Source of the DNA: an uncultured Bacilli bacterium
GTDB lineage: Bacteria; Bacillota_I; Bacilli_A; RF39; UBA660
Direction of reading: 5' to 3'
DNA length: 31,342 nucleotides
NCBI GenBank assembly: GCA_910584085.1
Contig: CAJTZY010000016.1
Span: 1-31,342, forward strand
Shown here: piece after piece, positions 16,193 through 25,243 of the stretch
Position numbering within the stretch: the stretch's first letter is position 1
Layout of the letters: each line of letters starts with the position of its first letter
Made by a program: the position numbers and the translations under genes
The notes under the pieces: model-generated
Seen by the model: the letters and a program-made list of their open reading frames with translations, nothing else
Told to the model about the DNA's origin: nothing
Database searches by the model: none

Positions 16193-17248
16193 TTAAACAT
16201 TTCTACTATTAATTATATATGAAGTAAACCTTCCTCCACTTATTTTTAAAATTACACCGTCATTTAAAAGTTCATTTAATGCCCTTTCAATAGAGCCTGA
16301 ACTAATATCTGGACATATTTCCGATATTTCTTTTTTTGTAATCTGCGCTATATTTTTTTCTATTATTATTCTTACTCGTTCTTTTACTGAAAGTTTTTTG
16401 TTTGTAACATACTCAACCCTATTAGAAAAATCTTTATAGGCCCTTAATATTATTCCTAAATAATATTCTACAAAAAAAACATAATTATTTTTATTTTCAT
16501 GCCAATCAATAGAAGACTTTTTTAAAGTTTCATAATAACTTTCTTTAGAATTTTCAACTAATTTTTCTATACTTATATATTTACCTACAATATAACCATT
16601 CTTATAAAGCAATAATAATGTAAGTAATCTACTCATTCTACCGTTACCATCTAAAAAGGGATGAATAGATAAAAAATCAAGTATAAAAATAGGTATTAAA
16701 ATTAATGGATCTATATTTTCGTTTAATATTTCTTTATTATATGATTCACATAATAATTCAAGTGCAGTTGGTGTCTCAAAAGCCGAAACTGGTTTAAATC
16801 TTATTTTTCTTTCTCCATCCACATTTTCTTCTATTATATTATCTGTTGATTTGTATTTTCCAGCACTTGATGATGGACTATATTTATATAAATTTTTATG
16901 CAATTGTAATATTATATTAGGATTTATAGAAATATTTTCATAATTTTCATGTATTAATTCTAAAACATCCCTATATCCTGCAATTTCTTCTTCATTTCTA
17001 TTTTTAGGCTCCACCTTTTCATTAATTATTTGTTTAATTCTTTCATCAGTTGTTTGTATTCCCTCTATTTTGTTTGAATACTCTGAACTTTGAATTTTAG
17101 CAATATTTAATAAACTTGTAAGAATATCTTTTTTAGACTCTATATATAAAGTTTGTTTACCTTTATACTCATGAATTAAAGTTATTAATTTAACGATATT
17201 TGGTTCCAATAATTTTTTAGATTCTACTCCTAAATCATATCTTCTCAT
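16193..17248 (-). CDS. Fic-domain AMPylase-type protein with C-terminal winged helix
   Basis: 351 residues. The active-site motif HPFLDGNGRMSR (196-207) is complete, so nucleotide transfer, normally AMP from ATP to a target Ser/Thr/Tyr, should be possible. An inhibitory helix motif SNKIEG (58-63; SxxxEG) in the N-terminal part places it in the self-inhibited class II group. The last 60 residues form a winged-helix-like domain (KKEISEICPDISSGSIERALNELL), typical of Fic proteins that bind DNA, perhaps controlling their own gene. The start at 17248 follows TTGGAGGAA. There is no antitoxin gene next to it. The upstream region holds two direct repeats around the -35. The target protein is unknown. 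Confidence 0.9.
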   Translation of the reverse strand: MRRYDLGVESKKLLEPNIVKLITLIHEYKGKQTLYIESKKDILTSLLNIAKIQSSEYSNKIEGIQTTDERIKQIINEKVEPKNRNEEEIAGYRDVLELIHENYENISINPNIILQLHKNLYKYSPSSSAGKYKSTDNIIEENVDGERKIRFKPVSAFETPTALELLCESYNKEILNENIDPLILIPIFILDFLSIHPFLDGNGRMSRLLTLLLLYKNGYIVGKYISIEKLVENSKESYYETLKKSSIDWHENKNNYVFFVEYYLGIILRAYKDFSNRVEYVTNKKLSVKERVRIIIEKNIAQITKKEISEICPDISSGSIERALNELLNDGVILKISGGRFTSYIINSRNV

Positions 17249-17269
17249 ATTAATTCCTCCAATTGCAAC

Positions 17270-17313
17270 ATTTTATAACAATTTGTGGCAATTGTCAATA
17301 ATTTGTGGCAATT
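17270..17313 (-). promoter_or_regulatory. fic promoter with direct-repeat operators
   Basis: AATTTGTGGCAATT occurs twice (17280-17293 and 17300-17313), 20 bp apart. The -35 (minus-strand TTGACA, 17293-17298) lies between them; the -10 is TAAAAT (17270-17275, 17-bp spacer) or TATAAA (17272-17277, 15-bp spacer). Two same-face sites over the promoter suggest autorepression by a winged-helix protein, most simply Fic itself. Confidence 0.65.
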
Positions 17314-17433
17314 AAAATTAAAAATTTTTAATTTTATATACATAGTATATGCAGTATACATTAATTTAATAAAATATTTATCTAAACCTTCTTACATAAT
17401 TATAAATTTGATATCAATTATTCAATTATATAT

Positions 17434-17760
17434 CTATTTTAATTTTTTTACTTTTTGATATGACTCATCATAGTCTTTTAATATTTCATTTATTTCTTCC
17501 TCTGCCATTTGAAGTGCCTCTAAGAGTGTCTCTGGCTTCTTTTCTTCATTTTGTATTTTTTCACAATCATTATTTATATTTTTATCTAATAAATCATCTT
17601 TCTTTTCAAGATTTTTTAACCCTAGAAAAACTGGGAAGGCTTTATTACCCTCTCTTACTGGTGTAATATATGTTGGTTCATACTCTGCCCTTCTTATTAC
17701 TACTCTATCATCTCTTCTTTGAATGGGACTTGAACCTCCACCTAAATAAAATTTCAACAT
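17434..17760 (-). CDS. small hypothetical protein
   Basis: 108 residues, not recognised. The N-terminus MLKFYLGGGSSPIQRRDD and a short proline-containing middle (EPTYITPVREGNKAFPVFLG) are followed by a charged, probably coiled C-terminal half (LLEALQMAEEEINEIL). It has no signal peptide or membrane helix. No clear ribosome-binding site precedes ATG 17760, so the start is uncertain. It lies 45 nt after the lipoprotein gene on the same strand and may be read from the same promoter. It could be a phage- or stress-type small protein, but nothing proves that. Confidence 0.5.
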   Translation of the reverse strand: MLKFYLGGGSSPIQRRDDRVVIRRAEYEPTYITPVREGNKAFPVFLGLKNLEKKDDLLDKNINNDCEKIQNEEKKPETLLEALQMAEEEINEILKDYDESYQKVKKLK

Positions 17761-17805
17761 AAATTTTTTATTCTTAAAATTTCATTGTCCATTAAATAAT
17801 ATACC

Positions 17806-18354
17806 TTATCTATAACTTACTATTGTACATTTACCACTTTCATTATTGAATGTAGCACGCATTACTTGGTTATGTTTATCAACCCACATATAACTTACTG
17901 AACTAGTTGTTTTACTAGATAAAGTTCCCTCTACTCCTCCAACTTTTTCAACTAACTCTTCATAAGTGAATGAACCATTATTAAGCATTTCTTGAAGTTC
18001 TGATGATAATGGTAATTTTATATTATCATTTTTTATTGATTCTTTATCAATAGTTGCTTGTAAAATTGGACTTTCTCCAGCATATTTTAAAGTAATCCAA
18101 TTTTTAGAATCTAATTTCCAAGTACGTTCTTCACTATACTCACTCTTAGTTCCTTCAAATCCTATAATATTATTAATTTCTTCTACAGAATTTGATGCTT
18201 CAAGTTGTTTTATACATTCTGTAACAACACAATTTCCTTTTACTTCTTCTTTTTTTTGTTCCTCTGCTTCATTATTAGTACTAGAACAACCAACTATACA
18301 ACTAATAGTAAATAAACCAATAATTGAATTTGCAAAAATTTTCTTTAACTTCAT
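17806..18354 (-). CDS. lipoprotein with tandem BLIP-like/DUF3862-type repeats
   Basis: 182 residues. A classical type II signal (MKLKKIFANSIIGLFTISC) leads to the lipobox IVGC with Cys23, so the mature protein is anchored outside the membrane. Two similar modules follow a short Glu/Lys-rich linker: EEINNIIGFEGTKS to ITLKYAGESPILQATIDKE and YEELVEKVGGVEGTLSS to SYMWVDKHNQVMRATFNNE. This is the SmpA/BLIP-like fold seen in many Gram-positive surface lipoproteins. The ligand is unknown. AGAGGGAG precedes the ATG, and a strong promoter lies at 18419-18446. Confidence 0.75.
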   Translation of the reverse strand: MKLKKIFANSIIGLFTISCIVGCSSTNNEAEEQKKEEVKGNCVVTECIKQLEASNSVEEINNIIGFEGTKSEYSEERTWKLDSKNWITLKYAGESPILQATIDKESIKNDNIKLPLSSELQEMLNNGSFTYEELVEKVGGVEGTLSSKTTSSVSYMWVDKHNQVMRATFNNESGKCTIVSYR

Positions 18355-18418
18355 ATAAACTACTCCCTCTTATTATTAAATCTAACATTATAATTTAAAC
18401 ACAATGCTTATAACATTA

Positions 18419-18446
18419 ATTATACTTATATACATTTTTTTGTCAA
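18419..18446 (-). promoter_or_regulatory. lipoprotein promoter
   Basis: Minus-strand TTGACA (18441-18446), 16-bp spacer, TATAAT (18419-18424): consensus in both boxes. It begins four bases after the mfd stop codon; no mfd terminator is seen between them. Confidence 0.8.
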
Positions 18447-18449
18447 TTT

Positions 18450-21400
18450 TTACTTCTTTATAGCTTTCTTTAATATATCTAACATATCAATCAAATAATA
18501 TATAAAATGTTTATCAAGGCCCATTATATCTAAAGTAACTGTAAGTTCATCGTTTTTCATAGAAAATCTAAATTTGCGAGATAGAGATATTACATCTAAA
18601 AATAAAAGTTCTCCATCTATCCTTTTTGTTAAATCCTTTGGAAGTGTAATTGCAACAAAATTTTTAGTTTGATTAACTTTCTTAATAGATAAATTTTGCA
18701 TTTCCTTTTCAAATAATTCTTCATACATATAAATAATTATATTATCATCAAGTACTCCAAATCTATCTTCTAATTCTTTTTTAGTTTCAATTAAACTTTC
18801 TTTAGAGTCAATTTTATTAATCTTCTGATGTATTTCTATTTTTAAATCTTCTTCTTTAGCATATTTATCATCAATAGTTGTTTCAACTTCAATTAATGGT
18901 TGAGTTTCACTAAAATCTTTTTCAAGTTTTATTCCCTTTAATTTGTTTACTTCATCATTTAACATATTTAAAAATAATTCTACTCCTACTGAATCTATAA
19001 ATCCGGATTGTTCCTGCCCTAAAATGTCACCTGCACCTCTTATAGATAAATCTCTCATAGCAATACTAAAGCCACTACCAAGTTCTGTAAATTCTTTTAT
19101 TACATTAAGCCTTTTCTTTGCCACATCAGATAAAGCCTTACCTTTATTATACATAAGATAAGAGTATGCAATTTTATTACTTCTACCAACCCTACCCCTT
19201 ATTTGGTATAGTTGAGAAAGGCCATATCTGTCAGCATCTATTATAATTAATGTATTAACATTTGGTATATCTATACCAGTTTCTATAATAGTTGTACATA
19301 GTAAAACATCGTACTCTCTATTCATGAACTTATACATTACATTTTCAAGTTCATCTTTCCTCATTCTACCGTGTCCACATATAATTCTTGCCTCTGGAAC
19401 TAAATTTTGAATTATTGTACGCTTTTCTTCCATTGTTGATATATCATTATAAAGTATAAATACCTGACCATCACGTGCGAGTTCTTTATATATTGCATCC
19501 TTTATTACATTATTGTTTTCTTCAAGTACATAAGTTTGTACAGGATATCTATCAACTGGAGGAGTTTCTATTAAAGATAAACTTCTAACTCCTGCAAGCG
19601 ACATTTGAAGTGTTCTTGGTATAGGTGTTGCAGAAAGCGTTAAAACATCTATATTATTTTTATATGATTTAATCTTTTCTTTATGTTTAACACCGAATCT
19701 TTGTTCCTCATCTATTACAAGTAAACCAAGTCTTTTTGGAAGTATATCACTACTTAAAATTCTATGAGTTCCAATAATCAAATCAACTTTTCCCTCACTT
19801 ATGTCCTTAATGATTTCATTTTGCTTTTTCTTTGGAACAAATCTATTTAATAGTTCTATCCTAATAGGAAATTCCTTAAATCTTTCTTTAGCATTATTAT
19901 AGTGTTGCTGTGAGAGAATTGTTGTTGGGCATAAAAATAGTACTTGTTTATTGGACATAATAGCCTTAAATATTGCACGAAATGCAACCTCTGTTTTACC
20001 ATATCCAACATCTCCGCAAAGTAATCTATCCATTGGGACTTTTTTCTCCATGTCTTTCTTTATTTCTTCAGTTACTTTTAATTGATCATTAGTCTCAGTA
20101 TATGGAAACCCTTTTTCAAATTCTAATTGTTCCTCTGTATCCTTCTCAAAAGCATAACCAATTGCCATTTCTCTTTCAGAATAAAGTTTTAATAAATCAC
20201 CTGCAATACTTTCTATTCTTTTCTTTATACGTAATCTAGTCTTTTGCCATTCAGTTCCACCTAACTTATTTATTTTAGGTTGAATTCCTTCATTCGATGA
20301 ATACTTATTTATTAATTCTAATTTTTCAACTGGTATATATAGCTTATCATCACCATCATATTCAATAGTTATATAATCCTTCTTTAGCCCATTTTTAGTA
20401 AGAGTTCTAATACCTCTATAAATACCAATACCATTTTGTATATGAACTACATAATCTCCTACTTTTAATTTATTTATATCTCTAATTTTAGATCCCATTT
20501 TAAAATTAGACTTATATGCAATAGCATTATCTTTTTTATTAAATAATTCTTTTTCTGATACAACAACAAAATTATCAATTATATATCCCGAATTTATTCT
20601 TTTAACTATTAAATTTATTTTATTAGGTATTATTTCATTTATATTTGTTATAATTATATTTTTACTATTTAATTCAGTTTCTAATTTATTTACTTTATAT
20701 CTATCAGCTAAACATAATATTACAGTTTTCCCATCCTTTATATATTCATTTAATCTTTTACTTATAAGTTCCATGCCACCTGTAAAATTTTCAAGTTCAA
20801 AAGATTTATATTTTATTTGTTTACTAGACTTAGTCTCATTATCAAAAGATACAAAATTTATTTCTTCATTTTTATATGAAATTTGTAATTCATGCATAAA
20901 CTTAGTATTTTTATTTATATTATTAGAAGTCTTATAATCATCAATTTCTTCTTGTAATAATTTATAGTTTGAATTTATTTGGTCTCTTGTATCATAAATA
21001 ATTATAGAATCTTTTAAATAATCTAATATTGATGATGGTGTTATATAATTTACTATTTCTCTTTGTTTTAACTCATCATCTAGTTCTTTATCCACTATAA
21101 ATTCTGTTATAGGTGTGATTATTATATTATCTATAGTTTCTTTTGATATTTGAGTATCTACATCAAATATACTAATTCTTTCTACTTGATCACCCCAAAA
21201 TTCTATTCTTATAGGGTCTTTATAATTTAATGGAAATATATCTATTATAAAGCCACGAACAGCTATTTCTCCTGTTTTATTTATAACAGATTCTCTTTTA
21301 TATCCTATTTTATATAAGTTACTTACTAACTTATCTATTTCATATTCTTCATTTAATTTTATTTCGCAAAAGGAATCTTTATAATCACAAGGACTAGGTA

Positions 21401-21734
21401 AAAATCTTAAAAATCCCATTAAATTTGTTATAACTATTCTTTTTTCATCAAGTACTTTATTTAATGTATCTAATCTTGTTAACTTAAATTCTGGACTTAT
21501 AGCAAGCGCCTCACTTGTTAAAAAATCATCCATTGGAAAAAAAGATACTTTATCTGTATAGTTTAATATTATTTGGTATAGTCTATTTGCCTCATATATA
21601 GATGAAGTTACACATAATATATTTTTATTTTCTTTTTCGTATTTTTTGTATATAAATAATCCCTTAAGTTCTGGAGTAAGTCCATATATTGAATCTCCAT
21701 CTAAGTTATTAATAATATTATTTAAAAAATTCAT
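18450..21734 (-). CDS. mfd: transcription-repair coupling factor Mfd
   Basis: DNA translocase that removes RNA polymerase stalled at lesions and recruits UvrA. About 1094 residues from the ATG at 21734 (AAGGAGATACTT upstream; an in-frame ATG 11 codons earlier lies in a hairpin region). In order: UvrB-like N-terminal domains (FFPMDDFLTSEALAISPEF, RGFIIDIFPL), an RNA-polymerase-interacting CarD/Tudor domain (KVGDYVVHIQNGIGIYRG, about 424-480), RecG-like helicase with Walker A GDVGYGKT (574-581), DEEQ (675-678), SATPIPRTLQMS, TTIIETGIDIPN and QIRGRVGRS, then the regulatory C-terminal domain. Length is at the short end of the family. It probably shares an operon with the upstream peptidase gene, 50 nt away, and pth. 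Confidence 0.97.
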   Translation of the reverse strand: MNFLNNIINNLDGDSIYGLTPELKGLFIYKKYEKENKNILCVTSSIYEANRLYQIILNYTDKVSFFPMDDFLTSEALAISPEFKLTRLDTLNKVLDEKRIVITNLMGFLRFLPSPCDYKDSFCEIKLNEEYEIDKLVSNLYKIGYKRESVINKTGEIAVRGFIIDIFPLNYKDPIRIEFWGDQVERISIFDVDTQISKETIDNIIITPITEFIVDKELDDELKQREIVNYITPSSILDYLKDSIIIYDTRDQINSNYKLLQEEIDDYKTSNNINKNTKFMHELQISYKNEEINFVSFDNETKSSKQIKYKSFELENFTGGMELISKRLNEYIKDGKTVILCLADRYKVNKLETELNSKNIIITNINEIIPNKINLIVKRINSGYIIDNFVVVSEKELFNKKDNAIAYKSNFKMGSKIRDINKLKVGDYVVHIQNGIGIYRGIRTLTKNGLKKDYITIEYDGDDKLYIPVEKLELINKYSSNEGIQPKINKLGGTEWQKTRLRIKKRIESIAGDLLKLYSEREMAIGYAFEKDTEEQLEFEKGFPYTETNDQLKVTEEIKKDMEKKVPMDRLLCGDVGYGKTEVAFRAIFKAIMSNKQVLFLCPTTILSQQHYNNAKERFKEFPIRIELLNRFVPKKKQNEIIKDISEGKVDLIIGTHRILSSDILPKRLGLLVIDEEQRFGVKHKEKIKSYKNNIDVLTLSATPIPRTLQMSLAGVRSLSLIETPPVDRYPVQTYVLEENNNVIKDAIYKELARDGQVFILYNDISTMEEKRTIIQNLVPEARIICGHGRMRKDELENVMYKFMNREYDVLLCTTIIETGIDIPNVNTLIIIDADRYGLSQLYQIRGRVGRSNKIAYSYLMYNKGKALSDVAKKRLNVIKEFTELGSGFSIAMRDLSIRGAGDILGQEQSGFIDSVGVELFLNMLNDEVNKLKGIKLEKDFSETQPLIEVETTIDDKYAKEEDLKIEIHQKINKIDSKESLIETKKELEDRFGVLDDNIIIYMYEELFEKEMQNLSIKKVNQTKNFVAITLPKDLTKRIDGELLFLDVISLSRKFRFSMKNDELTVTLDIMGLDKHFIYYLIDMLDILKKAIKK

Positions 21735-21757
21735 AAGTATCTCCTTCCTAGCACCAA

Positions 21758-21778
21758 AATGATACATTTAGTATCATT
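21758..21778 (-). other. hairpin between peptidase gene and mfd
   Basis: Perfect inverted repeat AATGATAC-N5-GTATCATT. On the minus strand it is followed by TTTTGG, so it may act as a weak terminator, an RNA stability element or a protein site. It lies just before the mfd ribosome-binding site. Confidence 0.45.
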
Positions 21779-21784
21779 AATGTT

Positions 21785-23758
21785 TTATCTAATCATATTA
21801 TTATCATTACTTCTAATTGTTTGGTCTGGGAACATTTCTTTTATTGTTGGAACCATATATTCTATATTTTTTATAGTCCCGTATTCATCTGGACATAAAA
21901 ATACATTTTCTTTATTTGATTGGCAAGATGATAATTTATTACTATACCATTCATAGGTAGCTTTTTCTGATTCTGTAAGATTTTTTCCATTTACTATTTC
22001 ATAATATCTGGCAGTTATAAGTCCTTTCTCTAAAGCATCTTCTATTTTAAACATTGATTCTTTTTCATATTCTTCATTATCTTCCATTTTCTTTTTTAAT
22101 ATTACAAAATTAGAAAATGGACTCCAATGAGCTGATACATTTTGATTAGTTGAAATATAAAGAGCCTCAATATTTTTTACCCGATTTAATCTTCTTAATT
22201 GATATTCAATATCTATCATTCCACTTGCCGACAAGTCATCCATTAATTTTTGATATTCAGGATTATTTTGTAGTTTTACATTTAACTTATCATACTCTTC
22301 CTTTGATATTTCTTTTAAGTATAACTCATCATAAGTAAGTGTTACGAGTCCAAGTTCTTGTGCTCTAGAAAAATTAATATTTTGAATATATTCTTGCATT
22401 TTATCTTCATTGAAATATATTTTATCTATATGATTACCATCTAAATCGTATATATTCATGTCTTCTTTTATATTCTTTAAATTTATATTTTTATAAAGAT
22501 TTGATATTAATTCTGTTATTCTTTCATGCTTATTTTCTTCATCTATTTTTTTAGGTGATTGTTTTAAATATGATATTAGTTCTTCTGCTTCACTTTCATT
22601 TAAATTATTTTTTATAATATTTACTAAATTAGTATCATCTCCACCAAATACTGTTTCCCATACCATTTTTGGCCCTATTACATCCATAAGTAATCTTGTA
22701 TTACTTACAGGTTTTGGATAGCCAGCACCATCTGTATTAAAATATTCATGAGTTACAATCTCCGCTGTTGATTCAACTAAATACATATATTTATGATTGC
22801 CTGATTGTAACAAATGAACATATTCATGTTTAAAAACAGATTCACAATCAACGTCTTCCCTTATATGTATCACATTTGGTGTTAATTGACTGTAATATCC
22901 AATAGTATTCTCAGATGTCTTTCCTGTTTTATAATAATCTTTACTATAAATTTCAATATTTAAATTATTTAATCTATCTCTTATAACATATTCCATATTT
23001 GTGCCTTTATAATATTCAAATACGTCTTTTAATAATGTTTCATTGGTTGCTATTTCCTTCATTGATTGTGGTAAAGATGAGGAATTAATAAGTTCTATTG
23101 CTGCATTCATATCTATAGGTTCTAATTTAATACTTTGTTCCTCAGGGGTAGAATAAACTATATTTGGTTTATCTATATCTAATTCTTCAGTTTCATTTGA
23201 TGTAGATTCAACAGTTGATACATCGCTTGAAATAGTAGATTCTGTATTTGAAATAGTAATTGATTCATTACTTGATTTTAAATTATCTATGATTTTTTTG
23301 TAAATAGGCGTACTAATAAATGTTCCAACAGATAATCCAATTAATATAGCTGGTAAAATAGACACAAATTTTTTAGATAATTTTACAACAGAATTATCTA
23401 TCTTAAATTTTTTACCATCGCTATTATTGTTTTCACTATTTGAATTATTATATAAATTTAAATCCTCACCATTATTTTTATATAGCATCAAAAAATCTTC
23501 TACACCATTTTTTAAATAATGTTTTATATTATTTTCTCTATCTAAATAAACTTTATAATCTAAATATTCTTCTATATAAATACAATTTTCATGAACTCTT
23601 AATAAATTATATATTTTGCTTATTATATTTTTAGATATTGGTTTCACATTACTATTTTGTATACTAAACCCATAATAAATTAGATTATTATTATCTTTTT
23701 TCAAATATATATATTCATCTTCTTTTGTTATTGTATTTTCTATTATAGCACTTAACAT
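21785..23758 (-). CDS. membrane-anchored putative zinc metallopeptidase
   Basis: 657 residues, family not recognised. One membrane segment at about 131-152 (FVSILPAILIGLSVGTFI) separates a basic N-terminal cytosolic part (1-130, with an Asn/Ser-rich tract around 100-113) from a large, presumably external C-terminal part. A Ser/Thr/Glu-rich linker (about 163-195) precedes a region with HEYVH at 311-315, the HExxH zinc motif. ESTAEIVTHEYF follows, whose Glu329 or Glu333 could be the third zinc ligand of a gluzincin. The last 230 residues are charged and helical. It is downstream of pth by 11 nt and upstream of mfd, an unusual insertion in a housekeeping operon. Secretion across the membrane and the substrate are inferred, not shown. 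Confidence 0.62.
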   Translation of the reverse strand: MLSAIIENTITKEDEYIYLKKDNNNLIYYGFSIQNSNVKPISKNIISKIYNLLRVHENCIYIEEYLDYKVYLDRENNIKHYLKNGVEDFLMLYKNNGEDLNLYNNSNSENNNSDGKKFKIDNSVVKLSKKFVSILPAILIGLSVGTFISTPIYKKIIDNLKSSNESITISNTESTISSDVSTVESTSNETEELDIDKPNIVYSTPEEQSIKLEPIDMNAAIELINSSSLPQSMKEIATNETLLKDVFEYYKGTNMEYVIRDRLNNLNIEIYSKDYYKTGKTSENTIGYYSQLTPNVIHIREDVDCESVFKHEYVHLLQSGNHKYMYLVESTAEIVTHEYFNTDGAGYPKPVSNTRLLMDVIGPKMVWETVFGGDDTNLVNIIKNNLNESEAEELISYLKQSPKKIDEENKHERITELISNLYKNINLKNIKEDMNIYDLDGNHIDKIYFNEDKMQEYIQNINFSRAQELGLVTLTYDELYLKEISKEEYDKLNVKLQNNPEYQKLMDDLSASGMIDIEYQLRRLNRVKNIEALYISTNQNVSAHWSPFSNFVILKKKMEDNEEYEKESMFKIEDALEKGLITARYYEIVNGKNLTESEKATYEWYSNKLSSCQSNKENVFLCPDEYGTIKNIEYMVPTIKEMFPDQTIRSNDNNMIR

Positions 23759-23769
23759 AATATTTCTCC

Positions 23770-24324
23770 CTAGTTATATTTATTCATTACATTATCAAAT
23801 GGTAATTTAAGATAATCTTCAATTATATTTGGCATTTTATCTATAATTTTATTAATTAAATTAATCTCTTCACTATTAAATTTACCTAATACATAATCTT
23901 TAGTATCTATTGCTTTATTGTTAGATATTCCTATTTTGATTCTTTTATATTCTTTAGTAGATAAATGAAGTTCTATATTCTTAAGCCCATTATGTCCACC
24001 ACTTGATCCCTTGAAACGCAATCTAAATGTTCCAATATTAGTATCTAAATCATCACATATTACAAGAATATCACTAATATCTATCTTATAAAATTTAACA
24101 AAATCTCTTATAACTTCTCCAGATAAATTCATATATTTTTGAGGTTTTAATAATATAACCTTTTCACCGTTATAATTGAATTCAGTATATAAACCGCTAA
24201 ATTTATTTGAATTTAAATTTAAACTAAAATATTCTAATAATTTATCTATACACATAAAACCTACATTATGTCTAGTATTGTTATATTCTCTACCGGGATT
24301 TCCCAAGCCTACTATTAATTTCAA
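23770..24324 (-). CDS. pth: peptidyl-tRNA hydrolase
   Basis: Releases tRNA from prematurely dropped peptidyl-tRNA. 184 residues, standard length. MKLIVGLGNPGREYNNTRHNVGF carries Asn10 and catalytic His19. MNLSG (Asn66), CDDLDTNIGTFRLRFKG and GGHNGLKNIE are all present. The start codon is TTG at 24324, after AGAAGTG; no better ATG is available without losing the motif. In Bacillus, pth (spoVC) also lies upstream of mfd, so the order is conserved, here with one extra gene between. Confidence 0.96.
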   Translation of the reverse strand: MKLIVGLGNPGREYNNTRHNVGFMCIDKLLEYFSLNLNSNKFSGLYTEFNYNGEKVILLKPQKYMNLSGEVIRDFVKFYKIDISDILVICDDLDTNIGTFRLRFKGSSGGHNGLKNIELHLSTKEYKRIKIGISNNKAIDTKDYVLGKFNSEEINLINKIIDKMPNIIEDYLKLPFDNVMNKYN

Positions 24325-24362
24325 TTTATCACTTCTTTTCTATTAATTTATATGGGTTTAAA

Positions 24363-24385
24363 ATTATTTCCCAAAATATTTCCCA
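24363..24385. repeat. 23-bp exact repeat, copy 1 (pth-rsmI gap)
   Basis: Contains TATTTCCCAAAATATTTCCC, identical to 24673-24695 inside rsmI. Shorter copies of the ATTTCCCAAA core occur near 27379 and, inverted, near 30658. It may be chance or a short recombined duplication. Confidence 0.5.
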
Positions 24386-24387
24386 CA

Positions 24388-25233
24388 CTATTTTTCTATA
24401 CTGTGGTATATATCGTAAACTTCACTTTTCTTCATACCACGTTCTTTTGCAACTATCTTTATAGCGTCCATAGAACTTTTCCCGTCACTCATATAAAGAT
24501 TTACATGTTCTTCAATAGTTAAATTTTTATATTCAACCATAGACTTATTTCCTTCAACAACAAGTACAAGTTCACCTTTATATTCATTATTTTGATTAAT
24601 TAATTCTTCTATTGTTCCTCTATATATTTCTTCATATTTTTTAGTTATTTCCCGAGAAATAGACATTTTTCGATTATTTCCCAAAATATTTCCCAAATCC
24701 TTTAATGTTTTATTTATTCTATGTGGCGCTTCATATATAATTAAAGTTGCGTCTATATTTTTCAAATATTCTAACTCTTTAACTCTAGCACTATCTTTAC
24801 TATTTAAAAAACCGTGATAATAAAAAGGCATAGGAGTTATTCCAGATGAGGTAAGAGCGGGAATTAAAGCTGTCGCACCTGGTAAGCTTACTACATTATA
24901 ACCCTCTTCTATTGCAAAATGTGCAAGTTCATACCCCGGATCACTTATTATAGGGGTCCCTCTATCACTAACAAGTCCAACATTATTTCCATTATCTAAA
25001 TATTCAAGTAATTTCTGTTTGTTATTTGATTCATTATATTTATGACTAGAAATAAGTTTTTTATTTATATCATAATATTTTAAAAGTTGTCCAGTTACTC
25101 TAGTATCTTCACAAAATACTATATCTACCATCTTTAATGTATTAAGTGCACGAACTGTTATATCTTCCATATTTCCTATTGGAGTTGGAATAAGATATAA
25201 AGTTGGAGTATTATCATAACTTTTTTGAGACAT
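24388..25233 (-). CDS. rsmI: 16S rRNA 2'-O-methyltransferase RsmI
   Basis: Methylates the ribose of C1402 in 16S rRNA using SAM. About 281 residues. TPTLYLIPTPIGNMEDITVRAL, the CEDTRVTGQLL motif, SDRGTPIISDPG (usual SDAGTPGISDPG), LPGATALIPALTSSG and YEAPHRI follow in family order. I choose ATG 25233 after AGGGGTGATAAT, which overlaps the trmN6 end slightly upstream; an in-frame ATG at 25251 has no good site. It lies in the Bacillus order after yabB. A 23-bp sequence of the gene is repeated 288 bp downstream. Confidence 0.95.
   Translation of the reverse strand: MSQKSYDNTPTLYLIPTPIGNMEDITVRALNTLKMVDIVFCEDTRVTGQLLKYYDINKKLISSHKYNESNNKQKLLEYLDNGNNVGLVSDRGTPIISDPGYELAHFAIEEGYNVVSLPGATALIPALTSSGITPMPFYYHGFLNSKDSARVKELEYLKNIDATLIIYEAPHRINKTLKDLGNILGNNRKMSISREITKKYEEIYRGTIEELINQNNEYKGELVLVVEGNKSMVEYKNLTIEEHVNLYMSDGKSSMDAIKIVAKERGMKKSEVYDIYHSIEK
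24673..24695. repeat. 23-bp exact repeat, copy 2 (inside rsmI)
   Basis: Same sequence as 24363-24385. It encodes part of LGNILGNN, an in-frame near-duplication of LGN within RsmI. Confidence 0.5.
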
Positions 25234-25243
25234 ATTATCACCC

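Noticed and set aside
17722..17740. tRNA T-arm-like text (GGTTCAAGTCCC on the minus strand)
   Set aside because: The flanking bases do not form the T stem or acceptor stem, and no D or anticodon arm lies upstream; the stretch encodes LGGGSSPIQ of a small protein.
16193..17760. Fic toxin-antitoxin pair with the 108-residue gene
   Set aside because: The small gene is upstream with a gap of about 185 bases and a separate promoter for fic, and the inhibitory motif is already inside Fic.
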